From positions 1,364,001 through 1,428,000 of the forward strand of contig NZ_CP083608.1 in the NCBI RefSeq assembly GCF_020097135.1: 64,000 nt of DNA. Direction: 5' to 3'. Shown one piece after another: positions 1 through 9,500 of the stretch (its first letter is position 1; every line of letters begins with the position of its first letter). Made by a program: the position numbers and the translations under genes. Below the pieces are notes generated by a model. That model searched no databases. It was not told where the DNA came from and worked only from the letters and a program-made list of their open reading frames with translations. This DNA comes from Macrococcus armenti (GTDB taxonomy: Bacteria > Bacillota > Bacilli > Staphylococcales > Staphylococcaceae).

Positions 1-616
1 GTCCTGTATAACGTGTTCGAATGTTATGCGATGCTGTAAAAGTAGCGCTCTCTTTTTTCCATCGAGTACCGTATTTATTCGTCTGCCATATTGTAACATT
101 TGGCTTGACTACAGATTTTTTAGGAGACTTTTTAACAGCTCTATTTACTACGCTAGTAACTTTATTTTTGGCATATTTAGGACGAATAAACCACATTTGA
201 GTTTCATACGAATGCACTCGTTTAGTCGCTACTTCCCAGCCACGACCTCCTTTTACGATACCATCAGTCCAGCCACCATTAAGCCAGTTTTGCTCAATAA
301 CAGTTATGTTATAGTAATCTGCAGAGATTACGACACCAGTATGACCCCAACCATTCCCGAAGTTACTGCCCCAAACGACAACATCTCCAGGTTGAGCGAT
401 AAAGTTAATACTATTTTTATAAACAGTTGCAACACCTTTCAAATTATTAGCAAATGGTATATCTTTCGCACCTGCACCAGCCAGTCTAAAGCCTGTTACA
501 TAATGAAAATATGCTGCAGAATAATCGAAACATTGAAAGCCATAATATCCATCGAAGTCGTACTGTTTACCAATCGAATTATTGAGCCAGTTAATCGCTT
601 CTTTTTTAGTTCTCAT
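1..616 (-). CDS. phage endolysin, CHAP domain (C-terminus off window)
   Basis: This is a peptidoglycan hydrolase that lyses the host at the end of the phage cycle. The N-terminal half is a CHAP amidase/endopeptidase domain: the catalytic Cys sits in [10 protein letters not shown] (about residue 28) and the His in WGHTGVV (about residue 100). After a basic linker the frame enters what looks like the start of an SH3b cell-wall-binding domain ([12 protein letters not shown]), with no second amidase domain between them. The reading frame is open to base 1, so the C-terminus is missing. It follows the holin in the lysis cassette, four bases downstream. The start ATG at 616 is the first in frame. 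Confidence 0.9.
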   Translation of the reverse strand, partial: MRTKKEAINWLNNSIGKQYDFDGYYGFQCFDYSAAYFHYVTGFRLAGAGAKDIPFANNLKGVATVYKNSINFIAQPGDVVVWGSNFGNGWGHTGVVISADYYNITVIEQNWLNGGWTDGIVKGGRGWEVATKRVHSYETQMWFIRPKYAKNKVTSVVNRAVKKSPKKSVVKPNVTIWQTNKYGTRWKKESATFTASHNIRTRYTG

Positions 617-620
617 GTAA

Positions 621-869
621 TTACCCCTTTATATCATTATCGAGTTCATTTTTAATTTCCTGTGCCTTTACTGCTTTCTTAGTAACGTTGTTATTTTTCC
701 ACCACGACCACAGATAAGCACCAATTGCGACAATTCCACTAATCACAGTAGTGATTAACCCTTCGTCTAACTCAATAGGCTGATAACCTCTCGCTGCGAG
801 TAATAAGTTAATGATCGTGATAAGTCCTACTACTAATCTAACGATTGCTAAAGTTTTTTCATTTTGCAT
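621..869 (-). CDS. phage holin, SPP1-type
   Basis: An 82-residue protein with two hydrophobic segments (about residues 7-25 and 37-57), followed by [13 protein letters not shown] and a charged tail. That layout is typical of the SPP1 holin family. Holins form inner-membrane lesions that release or activate the endolysin, which is encoded immediately downstream. The gene lies after a terminator hairpin at 885-919, so it may have its own promoter or depend on read-through. The family is assigned from the tail motif and size. Confidence 0.85.
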   Translation of the reverse strand: MQNEKTLAIVRLVVGLITIINLLLAARGYQPIELDEGLITTVISGIVAIGAYLWSWWKNNNVTKKAVKAQEIKNELDNDIKG

Positions 870-884
870 AATTTATTTCCCTCC

Positions 885-919
885 ATTAAAAAGAGACATA
901 CTCGAGTGAGTACGTCCCT
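885..919 (-). terminator. rho-independent terminator before holin
   Basis: On the minus strand a 12-bp stem (908-919 pairing with 892-903, with G-U pairs) closes a 4-base loop and is followed by a T run. It lies between the XhlA-like gene and the holin, and would separate or attenuate lysis-gene expression from the tail transcript. Confidence 0.75.
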
Positions 920-920
920 G

Positions 921-1304
921 TTATTTAAAAAATATTTGCGAAAATCCTAATGCTGCACTACCAAAAGTCGTAATACTACCTATTACTGCAACGATAATAG
1001 TAGTATTTGCATTTGAACGTTTTTCAAGTACTTCGTCATGTGCTGTAACTTTACCTTCTACTTTATCTACTCTTCTCGTGATATCTGTTACATTTGAATT
1101 TAACTTTTTAAGTTCATTATCAATGCTTTCTACCATTTTACTTAACGGCTTTTGAGTTTCAATAAATGTAGTGAGAATCAATTTTAAATCAGCATAATTA
1201 GTATCATGTTTATCTTCTACTTCGTTTATTCTCTGATATATCTTATTCTTATCACGTTCTAATATGATATGAAGTTGTTCTACAGTCTTAGCGTTTTCTG
1301 GCAT
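921..1304 (-). CDS. XhlA/DUF2951-like phage protein with coiled coil and C-terminal TM
   Basis: A 127-residue protein. Residues 1-95 are charged and heptad-rich, predicting a coiled coil, and residues about 101-122 form a hydrophobic helix ending SQIFFK. Gram-positive phages often carry such a haemolysin XhlA-like protein next to the holin. The start chosen is the ATG at 1304, because GGAGG lies eight bases upstream; a longer frame to 1328 lacks this. The gene overlaps the end of the upstream membrane-protein gene by 17 bases. The role in lysis is inferred from position. Confidence 0.75.
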   Translation of the reverse strand: MPENAKTVEQLHIILERDKNKIYQRINEVEDKHDTNYADLKLILTTFIETQKPLSKMVESIDNELKKLNSNVTDITRRVDKVEGKVTAHDEVLEKRSNANTTIIVAVIGSITTFGSAALGFSQIFFK

Positions 1305-1710
1305 AGTCGATACCTCCGACAAAACCACAGATTCCTAAACAGGAAGTCTGTATCAGAAATAATACGGGTGTAAGCCAATTTAATGAATCTGCCATACTCA
1401 CGACCGTTAAGAAGAAGTAGAATATCGCACTGCCTGTACACCCTATTAGAACGAATAGAGAAAAATTTACAGACACAAGTCGCTTAGGTATAGCGTAACT
1501 TGCGAAAAGAATTATAGTCCCGAAAAGAAGTAATATGCACCCCCAAATCCACAGTGGTGCTACCTCGTTCAACTTCGAATAAAACGGACTGTCATTTATC
1601 GCATGCTTACTCTCAATGATCCAAAAAACTGCTCTCGCATCTATCATCAGCCCGAAAGCCAATAATAGAATACTCGATATGCGTTCTGATAAACTTAATG
1701 AATTATTCAT
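1288..1710 (-). CDS. four-helix membrane protein in phage lysis region, unknown
   Basis: A 140-residue protein with four strongly hydrophobic segments (about residues 10-30, 52-72, 80-103 and 113-135) and a short basic tail (YARKR). I do not recognise the family. It lies between a small tail-associated ORF and the XhlA-like gene and overlaps the latter, so it is probably co-expressed with the lysis cassette. It could be a second holin, an antiholin or a lysogenic-conversion membrane protein; nothing in the sequence decides between these. Confidence 0.7.
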   Translation of the reverse strand: MNNSLSLSERISSILLLAFGLMIDARAVFWIIESKHAINDSPFYSKLNEVAPLWIWGCILLLFGTIILFASYAIPKRLVSVNFSLFVLIGCTGSAIFYFFLTVVSMADSLNWLTPVLFLIQTSCLGICGFVGGIDYARKR

Positions 1711-1721
1711 AGATTCACTCC

Positions 1722-2045
1722 TTATTTACTTTCTAATTCAGCTAATCTTTTAAGTAGTTCTTCTTTTTCTAACTCTATTTTAGATTTTTCTGGAGCACTA
1801 ACACTCATACCTTCTTTCTCGACTAAGTCTCCATCAACGAATTTAATTTTATCAATTTGATCAATCAGATATTCATCCACAATAAAAACCGTTCCAGGTT
1901 CATTAACTGTAAATGCAATTCCATATGCGAACGATTCTATATTTCCATTATCATCAACCTTTTTAATAAAAAGTTTAGTTCTTCCAGTTATCGCAACGCC
2001 GATTTCGTCATTGAGATTATCATATTTATTAATCAATCCATTCAC
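1722..2045 (-). CDS. hypothetical phage protein after tail fibre genes
   Basis: A 107-residue protein of unknown family. The first 75 residues are mixed alpha/beta with no clear motif; the last 25 (KIELEKEELLKRLAELES) form a short coiled coil. It overlaps the end of the preceding tail gene by 17 bases, suggesting translational coupling. In staphylococcal siphoviruses this slot usually holds small tail-tip or baseplate accessory proteins. Confidence 0.7.
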   Translation of the reverse strand: MNGLINKYDNLNDEIGVAITGRTKLFIKKVDDNGNIESFAYGIAFTVNEPGTVFIVDEYLIDQIDKIKFVDGDLVEKEGMSVSAPEKSKIELEKEELLKRLAELESK

Positions 2046-3915
2046 CTCTATTCAATCTAAATATACCTTTCTTTTCACTCTCATTTACTAACTTGATTTT
2101 CACGTACCAGTCAAACCTTGAATAATCAACTACTTTTCCAAAATGCTGCTTCATATCTAACATAAACCTGAAACTATATTCGTTATAGCTATCAATATTT
2201 GTTATTTTTTCTCGTTGGACAAAATATGGTTCTGGATCATTTGCGCCAAAAGGAACAATCGCTATATCAAGATAGTTATATTCGCTTAAATCTGTAGTTG
2301 CATACCTGCATGAACCAGTGAGTTCTAGAAAATTGCCTCTATATCTATCTCTAATAACATATACAGATTCATAAGAGGTACTACCTGTGTAAACATTCAT
2401 TCCATCGAACGAAGTATTAAATACTTGTATGTTCGCCATTAACTCATTCCGCATTTTTCCGTCTATTATCAATTCACGTCCATCGTATCCTGTTAAAGAA
2501 AATGCACCTTTATTAACGTGTACGCCACTAGGACTGATTTCGACATATTTATTTAAATCATCATAACTTACTGTTTTCAACATGTCTCCATCAATCCAAA
2601 AGTGACCTTCAGTACCTTGTACTTTAACGAGATTAGTATTTAATACGCCTGTATTAATTACATCAGCAACGATACCAGCACCAGTTATAGCAGTCTTATA
2701 TGTTTTTCCTCCGTCTTCACTAATACCCATACCGTTATGCCTAATTTTAATCATCAACAGTGGATTGTTTTCGTCAATACCGATTACACCAGTAGGCAAA
2801 TATTGAAAATATGATTTAGCTTCATTCAACAGATTTGTATAGTACATCACTGCGCCTGGTAAAACTGACTTAGGAAGTTTTCTATTGCCTTTCAAAGACG
2901 CAGTAAATTCATATAAAGCACTTCTTTGTTGAGCCTTATACGCTCTTGTTATCGCTTCATTTCCAACTGTATATTTTGCATCTATCAGTTCACCCTCTAC
3001 ATCGAAAATCTCTTCTATTTCGTTGATGCGAAGTTGTAGTTTAACTTTAAGTTTGTTACTAACACACCAAACGAAATCTCCTTCATTTATTTCAGAAGTC
3101 GTATAACCATGATGCTTTAAATCTACAACGTCAAAACTATTTGATATTTCATAGCTGTTCTCTACTTGTTTTTGACAAGCTTTACGAATGCTTTCTTTAT
3201 CAGTAAATCTCTCATCTTCAATAGGCGGACCATCTATCTTACCGTAAATTTTAGCAAGAGGACTTAGATATTCAGATTCAGCCATATATGTACCGTCTTC
3301 ATTTTGTTTACCAAATCCCCTACAATACGTGTGAAATCCACTTGAACTTATATCAATATTAAAATTACTCATGTTTAAATCTTCATGAAATACTTTATCT
3401 AACTCTCTGCCTACTTGATTATAGAGATAGACAGTTGAACTATCAGAAGAAACAACTTGTTCAGCATTGTAATACTTTAAACCTAAATTATGTCTTTCTT
3501 GCACCGTTTGACCTTTCGACAAATCAACAGATGTAGCATAGAAGTTATCAACTAGATTACATACTTTATTTGTACCACGATAAAGATTGTCGAAATACTC
3601 TACAGCAGTAAATGACTTTTTGGGCTCGTCATACTTTCTAACATCTGTATTATCAACAAAGAATTTTTTCACTGCTGTAATATCAACAGTGATGTTATTT
3701 CCATCGTCAGCATGTTTTTTAGGATCAATAACAACATAATCCTCGTTTTTAAATCGTATTAACCATCTGAAATCAATGTCAAAAATAAATGCATCATTTA
3801 TTTTTGACGATAAAAAAGAGAGCGATATTTCACGCTCTCCGTTCAATCTTCTTGTTCTTTTTACTTCTGCATAACCAACGTATTGATTACCTTTTAAATC
3901 TGTAATTAAAAGCAA
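2029..3915 (-). CDS. tail-associated protein (prophage endopeptidase tail family)
   Basis: A 628-residue minor structural protein. The N-terminal part (LITDLKGNQYVGYAEVKRTRRLNGEREISLSF, read in two pieces) resembles the Tal/prophage tail endopeptidase family that forms the tip hub beneath Dit. The C-terminal 200 residues, beta-rich and ending in NRGEWID, are probably a baseplate or receptor-contact module. The start appears to be TTG at 3915, with AGGTG seven bases upstream and no nearby ATG. It lies directly after the pectin-lyase-fold fibre protein. Confidence 0.8.
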   Translation of the reverse strand: MLLITDLKGNQYVGYAEVKRTRRLNGEREISLSFLSSKINDAFIFDIDFRWLIRFKNEDYVVIDPKKHADDGNNITVDITAVKKFFVDNTDVRKYDEPKKSFTAVEYFDNLYRGTNKVCNLVDNFYATSVDLSKGQTVQERHNLGLKYYNAEQVVSSDSSTVYLYNQVGRELDKVFHEDLNMSNFNIDISSSGFHTYCRGFGKQNEDGTYMAESEYLSPLAKIYGKIDGPPIEDERFTDKESIRKACQKQVENSYEISNSFDVVDLKHHGYTTSEINEGDFVWCVSNKLKVKLQLRINEIEEIFDVEGELIDAKYTVGNEAITRAYKAQQRSALYEFTASLKGNRKLPKSVLPGAVMYYTNLLNEAKSYFQYLPTGVIGIDENNPLLMIKIRHNGMGISEDGGKTYKTAITGAGIVADVINTGVLNTNLVKVQGTEGHFWIDGDMLKTVSYDDLNKYVEISPSGVHVNKGAFSLTGYDGRELIIDGKMRNELMANIQVFNTSFDGMNVYTGSTSYESVYVIRDRYRGNFLELTGSCRYATTDLSEYNYLDIAIVPFGANDPEPYFVQREKITNIDSYNEYSFRFMLDMKQHFGKVVDYSRFDWYVKIKLVNESEKKGIFRLNRGEWID

Positions 3916-3924
3916 TTACAACAC

Positions 3925-5673
3925 CTACTTTGCAAATATTTCAATATTTACTTCTCTGATATAATATTCATCACCTATAACGCTATTAGGTAAAGATATG
4001 ATGGGTCTAGGTTCAAATAAGTTATTACTTGCGTCTCTTGTCGGAATTTTAGCACAGTATACTTTACGTCTCCATCCTGGACGACTATCATAATACGCGA
4101 TGTTCGACCATGTAGACTCCGAAATACCGCTTAACTGTAGTTGTACAGTTTTATTTTGCGGCGCTTTATACTCAATTTCTAATTTAACTATCGCCTCTTT
4201 CGAATTATAAGGTAATGTCTGCATGCCTAAACTACGATATTTATTATAGTTAGCTGTTGTTAGAGATGGATTTGTTAAATTATCTTTAACAGTAAATTTA
4301 TGACCTAAAACGCCATCGTAAGCGACAATATTACCGTAAGTTAAACTATTGTGTGTCCAAAATGATGTGTCAGCTAAATCAGGTAAATCAAATCTTCTAG
4401 AATGCCCGAAAGCACCTGTTAAATTAACATATCCTCCACCTGAAATAATTTGACTATCAGAACCCATTTTTATAAATGCACTCGATACATAACTTGCCCC
4501 TTCGTCAACGAATACAGATGAATTTTCAGTATATCCACCAGTTACTTTCACTGTACTATTACCTTTGATTATCATTCCATACTTCATATAGTCACGACTA
4601 TCGGCAGTTCCTAACAATTCGAATGTACAGTTAACAAAGTTAGTTGATTGATAACTATCTTTATCACTACTATCAATGTAGATTCGTCCTGTTTTCCCTG
4701 TCAAACTATCTCTAAAGTCACATTGCAAGAAATTTAAGTCAGTAGTATAACCTTTTTGAATTACATTGTAAGTATTTTGCCTAAATTTAACTTGATTGAA
4801 GAAACGATATGCACCACTCCAAGCATCGCCTATACGAGTAAAACTTACATAACCAACATCAAAGTTCTCAACGATCATATTACCAAATACACCTGCTGCA
4901 CCACTTCCGAAATTGAACGCTGCATAACCAAATACATTATTAGCAATATCTATGTTTCCAGACTTATTACCTGTTAAACGAATGTTGTTGAAATCACAGT
5001 ATTCTGCAGTATTCGTAAAATAGAACGCACTACAGTTTTCAAAAATGAATTGTGGTGCTTGATTATAGTTTGAGTTGTTACCGCTTGAAACTCCGAATAT
5101 ATTGACTGGTGCGTCAATAGTAATCATTGAAGTTATTTTATATTTTCCTGTTGGCACGTATATTGCATGTCCTGCAAACTGTCCGCCCTTTTTACAAGCG
5201 TTTATTGCATCCTTTAAAGCTTGAGTATCGTCAGTTACACCGTCCCCGACTGCACCGAATTCTTTAATATTAATAAATCCTGAAGTACGTTCGTCTACTT
5301 TACTAACATTTTCTTTTACAGTAACGACTGCTTGTTTAATAGGTTCCAATCCATCAAAATTTATGTTTGACTGTTTAACCCACTGTGTTCCGTCGAATAC
5401 ATAAACAGAGTTTTCATCAAGCACCCCACGCAATTCTTTTAATTCTGCATCTTGTGGCAAATCACTAAAAGTAGCAACTGCATCTTTCGGTTTGAATTCA
5501 TTATTTTGTAGCCATTCTTCAAATGCAACACTCGATAATATTTCAACACCCTTACTCGCTATCATGTTTCTGATGACATCCCAATTGTTATTTTCAGAGT
5601 TATAATAATCAGAGTCTAACTTCGCATCAGTGTTTACAATCCAATTTTTAAATCTATCTTCATAAGTTGTCAT
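3925..5673 (-). CDS. pectin-lyase-fold tail protein (tailspike-like)
   Basis: A 582-residue protein. After an N-terminal helical region of about 130 residues, the segment INIKEFGAVGDGVTDDTQAL is the hallmark start of a right-handed beta-helix (Pectate_lyase_3 fold). It continues to about residue 430 and is followed by a beta-rich C-terminal module. Such proteins form tailspikes or side fibres that bind or degrade surface glycopolymers. It lies between Dit and the tail endopeptidase, an unusual order because spikes are often downstream of Tal. The substrate cannot be predicted. Confidence 0.82.
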   Translation of the reverse strand: MTTYEDRFKNWIVNTDAKLDSDYYNSENNNWDVIRNMIASKGVEILSSVAFEEWLQNNEFKPKDAVATFSDLPQDAELKELRGVLDENSVYVFDGTQWVKQSNINFDGLEPIKQAVVTVKENVSKVDERTSGFINIKEFGAVGDGVTDDTQALKDAINACKKGGQFAGHAIYVPTGKYKITSMITIDAPVNIFGVSSGNNSNYNQAPQFIFENCSAFYFTNTAEYCDFNNIRLTGNKSGNIDIANNVFGYAAFNFGSGAAGVFGNMIVENFDVGYVSFTRIGDAWSGAYRFFNQVKFRQNTYNVIQKGYTTDLNFLQCDFRDSLTGKTGRIYIDSSDKDSYQSTNFVNCTFELLGTADSRDYMKYGMIIKGNSTVKVTGGYTENSSVFVDEGASYVSSAFIKMGSDSQIISGGGYVNLTGAFGHSRRFDLPDLADTSFWTHNSLTYGNIVAYDGVLGHKFTVKDNLTNPSLTTANYNKYRSLGMQTLPYNSKEAIVKLEIEYKAPQNKTVQLQLSGISESTWSNIAYYDSRPGWRRKVYCAKIPTRDASNNLFEPRPIISLPNSVIGDEYYIREVNIEIFAK

Positions 5674-5688
5674 GTTTATCCCTCTTTT

Positions 5689-6561
5689 TTAGTCATATTT
5701 AAATCTGAAATCTAATTCTATTTTTAAATTCGGACTGCACTTATATTTGTTCCATCCTTTAACGATTTCAAGCCATTCTATATTTGTACGATTCAATATA
5801 TTTAAGTCATCCTTTTTAATATGAGGACCATTAATCGTGATTACATCTCCAGCCTTTAGATACCATTCAGATAATTGTTCAGGATTATATATAAATTCAT
5901 TCCAATTATTATCTCTTATGAAAAATGTCGTTAATGGTGTTAATGCAGTAATTTTTATAATACAGTCTTGATATTCCTGTATCGTTTTTAAAGTCACATC
6001 TCCAGCATTCCAAAAACGTATATCAGTTGTATTTTCAAAAAGATATTTGTGCGTCGCTTCATCTTGTATGAGTCCCATACCTACATCCCATTTATCCTGC
6101 TTTAGATCAACACCATTATAGTGTATATCCATAGTCTTATATTGAGATATCTTATAAGGACTTCCGACTACATCTAATTCTATATTAAAATCAGACCATG
6201 TAAGAAGATTTGAAGGACGTTCTAAATCATATTTACCAGATACTCTTACCTTTAATAATTTATGTGGCATCATAGATTTTGAAACATAAAATACATCTAA
6301 ATTGCGAAAGAATGAATATATTTCATCAACTTTTAAGTGGAAGTCTTTAGAATCTCTTGATTGTAAAAGCATATGAATAGAGGCACTACGCGAAGCATCA
6401 CGAGTACCTCCATCAATATTACCTGGTAATCCAGGTAAAGTTTTATAGTGTGTTTCTTTCTCTATAGAAGAGACTAATAAATCTAAACTTTTAACGCCGT
6501 AACCTAGTTTGTCTTGAGGTAACTTAATTTCATTGAAATTCAAATCAAATATTTTAAACAT
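5689..6561 (-). CDS. distal tail protein (Dit), siphovirus tail family
   Basis: A 290-residue protein immediately downstream of the tape measure gene, where Dit is normally encoded. The N-terminal FDLNFNEIKLP and the segment GLPGNIDGGTRDASRSASI match the conserved belt domain of Gram-positive Dit proteins, which form the hexameric ring joining tail tube to tip. The C-terminal half is a galectin-like beta region. Its start codon overlaps the last base of the tape measure stop, implying translational coupling. Confidence 0.85.
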   Translation of the reverse strand: MFKIFDLNFNEIKLPQDKLGYGVKSLDLLVSSIEKETHYKTLPGLPGNIDGGTRDASRSASIHMLLQSRDSKDFHLKVDEIYSFFRNLDVFYVSKSMMPHKLLKVRVSGKYDLERPSNLLTWSDFNIELDVVGSPYKISQYKTMDIHYNGVDLKQDKWDVGMGLIQDEATHKYLFENTTDIRFWNAGDVTLKTIQEYQDCIIKITALTPLTTFFIRDNNWNEFIYNPEQLSEWYLKAGDVITINGPHIKKDDLNILNRTNIEWLEIVKGWNKYKCSPNLKIELDFRFKYD

Positions 6562-9500
6562 TATAATGCACCTGCAATTCCATCAAATATTGATTGCTTC
6601 TTTGTTTGTTTACTATCATATTTGTCATAAGCACGTCCAATATCATCAGTAGATAATATTGGCTTAGCTTCAATACCTGTTAACTTTTGAAGCATTTCCA
6701 TCAAGATACCATTCTGCTGAAGTACTGCATTTAACAATTCATCATTAGATGAATTAGGCATATTTAACTGATTAGGTCGTTTATTACCTATCGTTGCATT
6801 TCCTTGTATTTGATTTGCTGCCATAGCAATCATCTGCATTGCTTCACTTCGACGAGATGGGTCTGTTGGAATTACCCATTCAGGATAACCACCTTCAGCA
6901 ATGTTATACCAACCGCTTCTTTTAATAAGGCCACCAGTTGCAAATCGTCTAGAACCTGTTGGTCCCCATCCACTACTTCCGCCTGGATTATCTCTTCTCC
7001 AATTTGAGTTATTGAAGAATGCTAACAGTTGGTCGTAACCACTTCTAATATTGGTATGTCCTTTAACTGCATACGCTCTAAACGTCTGTGGAATGTACTG
7101 TAATAACCCTTGTGCAGGATTACCACTTGCAGTATTCACATCCCATACTGCAGAAGATTGAACAATATTTTGATTACCACTTGATTCTCTCATGATTTGA
7201 GCCATGATTGAATTTACGTCTGCATTACTAACTGATACTTTCATCTGTTTAGCTGCTCTTCTAATCTCAGAAGACCAGTCTTTACCCATCGTATTTTTAC
7301 CGTTTTTGACTACTCCAGAATAAAACTTCTCTGGATCTACTGTATTTGTATTCGTTATTGAATCTGTTGGACCTTTTTCAACTTGAACATGTAAGTGTGG
7401 TCCAGTTGTCCAAGCACCACTATTACCCGTCTTAGCAAATGCATCACCTTGATTAACTCTACCTGTCTTTAATACTTCAGATAAGTGTAGGAAGAATTGA
7501 GCGAACTTGCCACTTACTAATTTAGCGACTAACCCACCGCCATGGTTATGTTGTCGCGTTACAGTACCGCTTGTTGGTGCTTTTAATACTGTTCCAACTG
7601 GTGTTGCGTAGTCAATACCATAGTGTCGTCCACCGTTGAATGAAGATGGATAACCTGGTACAGCACCATTCGGACTATATGGTGTAGTTTTAGGGAATTT
7701 CATGAACGAAGAGGCATCTCCACCATTTCCGCCATCATCTAGCCATGTAGTGAATAATGCTTTTACACTTGATTTTAATTTTTTATACATACCGTTAATC
7801 ATTCCGCTCAATATATCGCCTTTAGCAAAACTAAAGTCTACACCAAATGACTTAAGTACTTTATCTACTAACTTTCCAGGATTAGAAACGTAATCATATA
7901 CATCTCCAATCGCATCAAGTGCCTGTTTACCGATATTTTTAGCACCTTTAATCGTTTTACCAGCAACATCTTTTGTAACATCGACACCAGTAGTAAAACC
8001 TTTACCTACTGCATCTCCAAGTTGGCTATACCATGGCTTACCTGTACCTTTTGCAAAACGTGGCGCATTTAAGAAGTTATAAGTGTCTTGACCATTTATA
8101 ACCTGTGAGCCTTTAGGTAAGAATGTTTTTGTATCACGATTAGGTGTAAGTACTGTTTTCCCGTTTGGATAACGTATCATTTCATGTCTAAAGCCACCAG
8201 GACCGTTGCCACGTCCTTTATCTCCAACAGTCGCAAATGTATCACGTGTAAGTTTACCGTTTCTTGTGAGTGATCCTGTACCTGTGCTTAACTTGATTTC
8301 AGGTATCTTATCCATTCCGAGTTTAGCACCAACCCAGTTAACGCCACCGATTAACTTATTAAGTCCTCCTTTAACACCTTTAGTCATTCCACCGATATGA
8401 CTCTTAACAGTATCTATATGACCTTTAATACCTTTACCCATCGATTTAAAAATACCAGTAACTTTATTTTTCATGGCCTCAGCTTTTCCGATGGTACTGT
8501 TTTTCATTCCATTCCATAAACCATCCATAGAATTCTTTAATTTTGTCATTGAATTCTTACCAGTATTATATATATTAGTGAAACGTTGCTTTGTACCATT
8601 ATATATTCCAGTTAATGTATTTGTGAAAATATTCTTAATATTTGACCATGTATTAGATAAATTATTTTTCAAGGAAGTAAAAATATTTTTTCCAAAACTG
8701 AATATTTTATTGAAAGAATTTTTGGAGGTATTCCATATGAATGATAGCGAGACTTTAAAAATGTTTTTTACACCATTCCAAATCCCACTAAATAAAGACT
8801 TAAACAGTCCTCCGAATACTCGTACAGTACCAAGAATTTTCCCAACAAACCATAGATTTATTAAATTCCAAACTAACTGAATAGCACCTTTTGCAACTTG
8901 CTTAATTCCTTGCCATAAACCTTTCCAGTTACCTGTAAATAAGCTAGAAAAGATTTTAACAATTCCGAGAATAATATTGAGCGCTCCTTGAATAACTCCC
9001 TTAATATTATTCCAAGTTGAAATAATAATCGTTTTTACAAGGCCCCAAACAACTTTCATAAGTGGTAATATCAAAGTATTGAAAACAAAACTCATAACTT
9101 TGAAAATATTGTTCAAAGCGTTCATTATCTCAGTGCCATTTTGTTGCCAAAAAGTACGTATCTGATTTCCGATTGACATAATGAATATTTTTACTGCATT
9201 AAAGCCTGTCATCAGAATATTTTTAATACTTTTGACAACACCATCTACTACATTTCTAAATGTTTCAGACTTTTTATATGCTGTTACAAATGCGAATCCA
9301 AGAGCAGTTATTATTGCTATAGTAATACCTATTGGGCCTGTTAAAACACCTAAAAGCGTTCTTAATATAGCAAATTTACTTGTTAAAAATGCAAGTGGCC
9401 CTCCTGCTTGTGCTATTGCTGGTCCTAAAGGAGACAATAATTGCATTATAGAACCTAACGATCCTGCTAATATCCCTGCACCTGTAATAATAGGTCCTAA

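Noticed and set aside
26-655. 209-codon plus-strand frame
   Set aside because: It is the antisense of the endolysin, whose catalytic motifs are on the other strand.
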